Of a DNA stretch of 64,000 bases, positions 62,573 to 64,000 are shown in pieces. This DNA is from Thermohalobaculum sediminis. Its GTDB lineage: Bacteria; Pseudomonadota; Alphaproteobacteria; Rhodobacterales; Rhodobacteraceae. The notes under the pieces are model-generated. The model worked only from the letters and a program-made list of their open reading frames with translations. It was not told where the DNA came from and did no database searches. Made by a program: the position numbers and the translations under genes. Within the stretch, counting starts at the first letter, position 1, and each line of letters opens with the position of its first letter. The DNA lies in contig NZ_JAMFKN010000003.1 of assembly GCF_023487995.1 (NCBI RefSeq), positions 434,001 through 498,000 of the forward strand, given 5' to 3'.

Positions 62573-64000
62573 TCAGCCAAAGACGAAATCATCCGCGTCA
62601 AGCAAGCCCGGCGTCACTCCGGCGATGAACACCGTCACCGCCCCGGCAACGACCAGGCTGCCGAAATCCTGCTTGATGATCACGAGATCCGAGAAGCCCG
62701 AGACCCCCGTGATGCCGCTGAAATGGACGAGATCGATGCCCACCTCGAAGCGGTTGATCCGGTCGTTGCCGTCAAGATCCGAGGTGAAGAGGAACCGATC
62801 GACGCCAAGCCCACCGTCGAGCGTGTCGTCCCCGGCGCCGCCGATCATCAGGTCGTCGCCCTGCTGACCGAAGAGCATGTCGTTGCCCTCGCCGCCCTCG
62901 AGCCGATCGTCGCCGAGCCCGCCGCGAAGCTCGTCGTCTCCCGCATCGCCCATCAGGTGGTCATTGGCGGCATTGCCATGCAAGACATCGGCGCCATGAC
63001 CACCCGAGAGCACATCGTCCCGCTCGCCCCCCTCGAGCCAGTCATCGCCGTCGCCGCCATAGAGCCGGTCAAACCCAAAGCCGCTGAGAAGCGTGTCGTT
63101 GCCCTCGCCGCCCTCGATGAGGTCGTTCCCGCCGATGCCCTCGAGCATGTCGTCGTCGGCGCCGCCCAGCAGCGTGTCGTGCCCGGGGCCGCCAAAGAAG
63201 CGGTCGTTGCCCGCGCCACCGTCGAGCAGGTCGGCGCCACCATTGCCGCGCAGAACGTCGTCACCGTCGTCGCCGAACATGGTGTCGTTGCCGAGCCCGC
63301 CCCAGATCACGTCGTTGCCGGCGCCGCCGTCGATCCAGTCGTGGCCCCTGTCGGCGAAGAACGTATCGTTCCCGTCATCGCCGAAGAGCCGATCGTTGCC
63401 GGCGCCAGCCCAGATCCGGTCATTCCCGCCGCCGCCGTGGATCTCATCGTCCCCTCCGGCCGCGACGACGGTATCGGCCCCGCCGCCCGCCTCGATCAGG
63501 TTGCCCGCCGACGCGAAATCCTCGGTCGCCGTGATCGTGTTCGCCCCGTTCGTGCCAATGACGCGCGCCGAACCCGAGACGGTGACGTTCTCGAAATTCC
63601 GGATCGCCTGCACAAGGCCCGTGCCCGACGACAGGCTCCCGAGAGCGAGGTCGAAGGTCGCGGCCGTGGTCCAGGCAGCGATAGCGATCAGCGTGTCGAC
63701 GCCATCGCCCCCGTCGAGGCTGTCGGCGGCGCCGAGCACGCCGAGCCCGTCGCCGTCGATGACGATGTCGTCGCCCGCGCCCGCATCGACCGTGTCGCGA
63801 CCGTCGCCCGCGTCGATCCGGTCGTTCCCGGCGCCCGCAAGGACGATGTCGTTGCCGCCGCCCGTCTCGATCGTATCGGCCTGCGACGAGCCGACCACGC
63901 TCTCGTCCGAGTCGTCGCCGACGATTTCGATCGCCTCGCCCTGGCCGCCCCAATCGACGAAGGTCCAGCCCGAGAGGTCGAGCGTCTGGTTCACGCCGAG
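62573..64000 (-). CDS. RTX-repeat calcium-binding protein, C-terminal part (5' end beyond window)
   Basis: The open frame has no stop before the right edge, so the gene starts outside the window; a GTG at 63994 is only an internal codon option. About 475 residues are seen. Two blocks of nonapeptide RTX repeats (GGxGxDxLx, for example GAGNDRIDAGDGRDTVDAG and later GNDTLLSGFGFDRLYGGDGDD) are separated by a non-repeat segment (about 95-155). A terminal region (NRFEVGIDLVHFSG) ends in DDFVFG. Such proteins are exported by type I systems and bind calcium outside the cell. Confidence 0.9.
   Translation of the reverse strand, partial: LGVNQTLDLSGWTFVDWGGQGEAIEIVGDDSDESVVGSSQADTIETGGGNDIVLAGAGNDRIDAGDGRDTVDAGAGDDIVIDGDGLGVLGAADSLDGGDGVDTLIAIAAWTTAATFDLALGSLSSGTGLVQAIRNFENVTVSGSARVIGTNGANTITATEDFASAGNLIEAGGGADTVVAAGGDDEIHGGGGNDRIWAGAGNDRLFGDDGNDTFFADRGHDWIDGGAGNDVIWGGLGNDTMFGDDGDDVLRGNGGADLLDGGAGNDRFFGGPGHDTLLGGADDDMLEGIGGNDLIEGGEGNDTLLSGFGFDRLYGGDGDDWLEGGERDDVLSGGHGADVLHGNAANDHLMGDAGDDELRGGLGDDRLEGGEGNDMLFGQQGDDLMIGGAGDDTLDGGLGVDRFLFTSDLDGNDRINRFEVGIDLVHFSGITGVSGFSDLVIIKQDFGSLVVAGAVTVFIAGVTPGLLDADDFVFG

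Noticed and set aside
62573-64000. Tandem repeats that could suggest a CRISPR array or satellite
   Set aside because: The repeats are in frame and translate to GGxGxDxL RTX nonapeptides; spacing is 27 bp with degenerate sequence, not identical repeats with unique spacers.

Overview
The window is very GC-rich (about 70% by eye), densely coded and full of 1-bp or 4-bp start/stop overlaps (ATGA, TGATG). The gene content (PQQ biosynthesis, glutathione-dependent formaldehyde oxidation, RTX/type I secreted proteins, a YeeE/YedE-metallo-beta-lactamase sulfur operon) suggests an alphaproteobacterium, probably a Rhodobacterales-like chromosome. That placement is inference, not a measured phylogeny.

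Layout. (1) 1-1957: minus-strand genes for secreted or redox proteins (a signal peptide cut by the window edge, a barrel-like secreted protein, an AhpD-like CxxC protein, a cytochrome P460-like c-haem protein). (2) 2137-10407: an oligopeptide/dipeptide-type ABC importer operon (binding protein, two permeases, two ATPases) with two amidohydrolases embedded in it. A GntR/FCD regulator and an Asp/Glu/hydantoin-racemase-type gene diverge from it (10672-12178). (3) 12241-20976: a nitrogen-scavenging block. It holds an AllH/DUF2877 protein, carbamate kinase, FdrA (AllF), a DUF1116 protein (AllG), a split-off small FdrA-type domain, an HpxW-type oxamate amidohydrolase and a TetR regulator with look-alike operators at both promoters. 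Together these give a plausible route oxalurate -> oxamate + carbamoyl phosphate -> oxalate + 2 NH3 + CO2 + ATP. (4) 19711-27110: a branched-chain-amino-acid-type ABC importer whose permease and both ATPases are one 844-residue polypeptide, a CodA-like deaminase, an NTF2-like gene and a second GntR regulator that is a close paralogue of the first.

(5) 27364-34777: a DUF1653 protein, a large cyclase/AAA/TPR signalling protein, and an overlapping four-gene operon (orphan protein, GMC oxidoreductase, ferritin-like protein, DUF3237) with no function I can assign. (6) 35144-39158: a GntR / CoA ligase / ThDP-enzyme operon with a perfect 20-bp palindrome at its promoter. (7) 39362-41198: two L,D-transpeptidases flanking an alanine-zipper lipoprotein. 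(8) 41228-45084: a degraded, lower-GC mobile island ending at tRNA-Arg(TCT). It contains two copies of an integrase 3' end, a leishmanolysin-like metalloprotease, a GIY-YIG protein and a further remnant.

(9) 45294-53134: an EamA exporter, gatB, an NTF2-like gene, and a giant secreted subtilisin/kexin-type protease with VCBS, P-domain and RTX regions. (10) 53157-59102: formaldehyde detoxification genes (S-formylglutathione hydrolase, SRPBCC, S-(hydroxymethyl)glutathione dehydrogenase) divergent from a full pqqABCDE operon. This is the arrangement expected if a PQQ alcohol dehydrogenase elsewhere makes formaldehyde. (11) 59115-64000: a sulfur operon (two YeeE/YedE halves plus a persulfide-dioxygenase-like hydrolase), a thioredoxin-fold protein with phosphoglycolate phosphatase, and the C-terminal part of an RTX-repeat protein running off the right edge.
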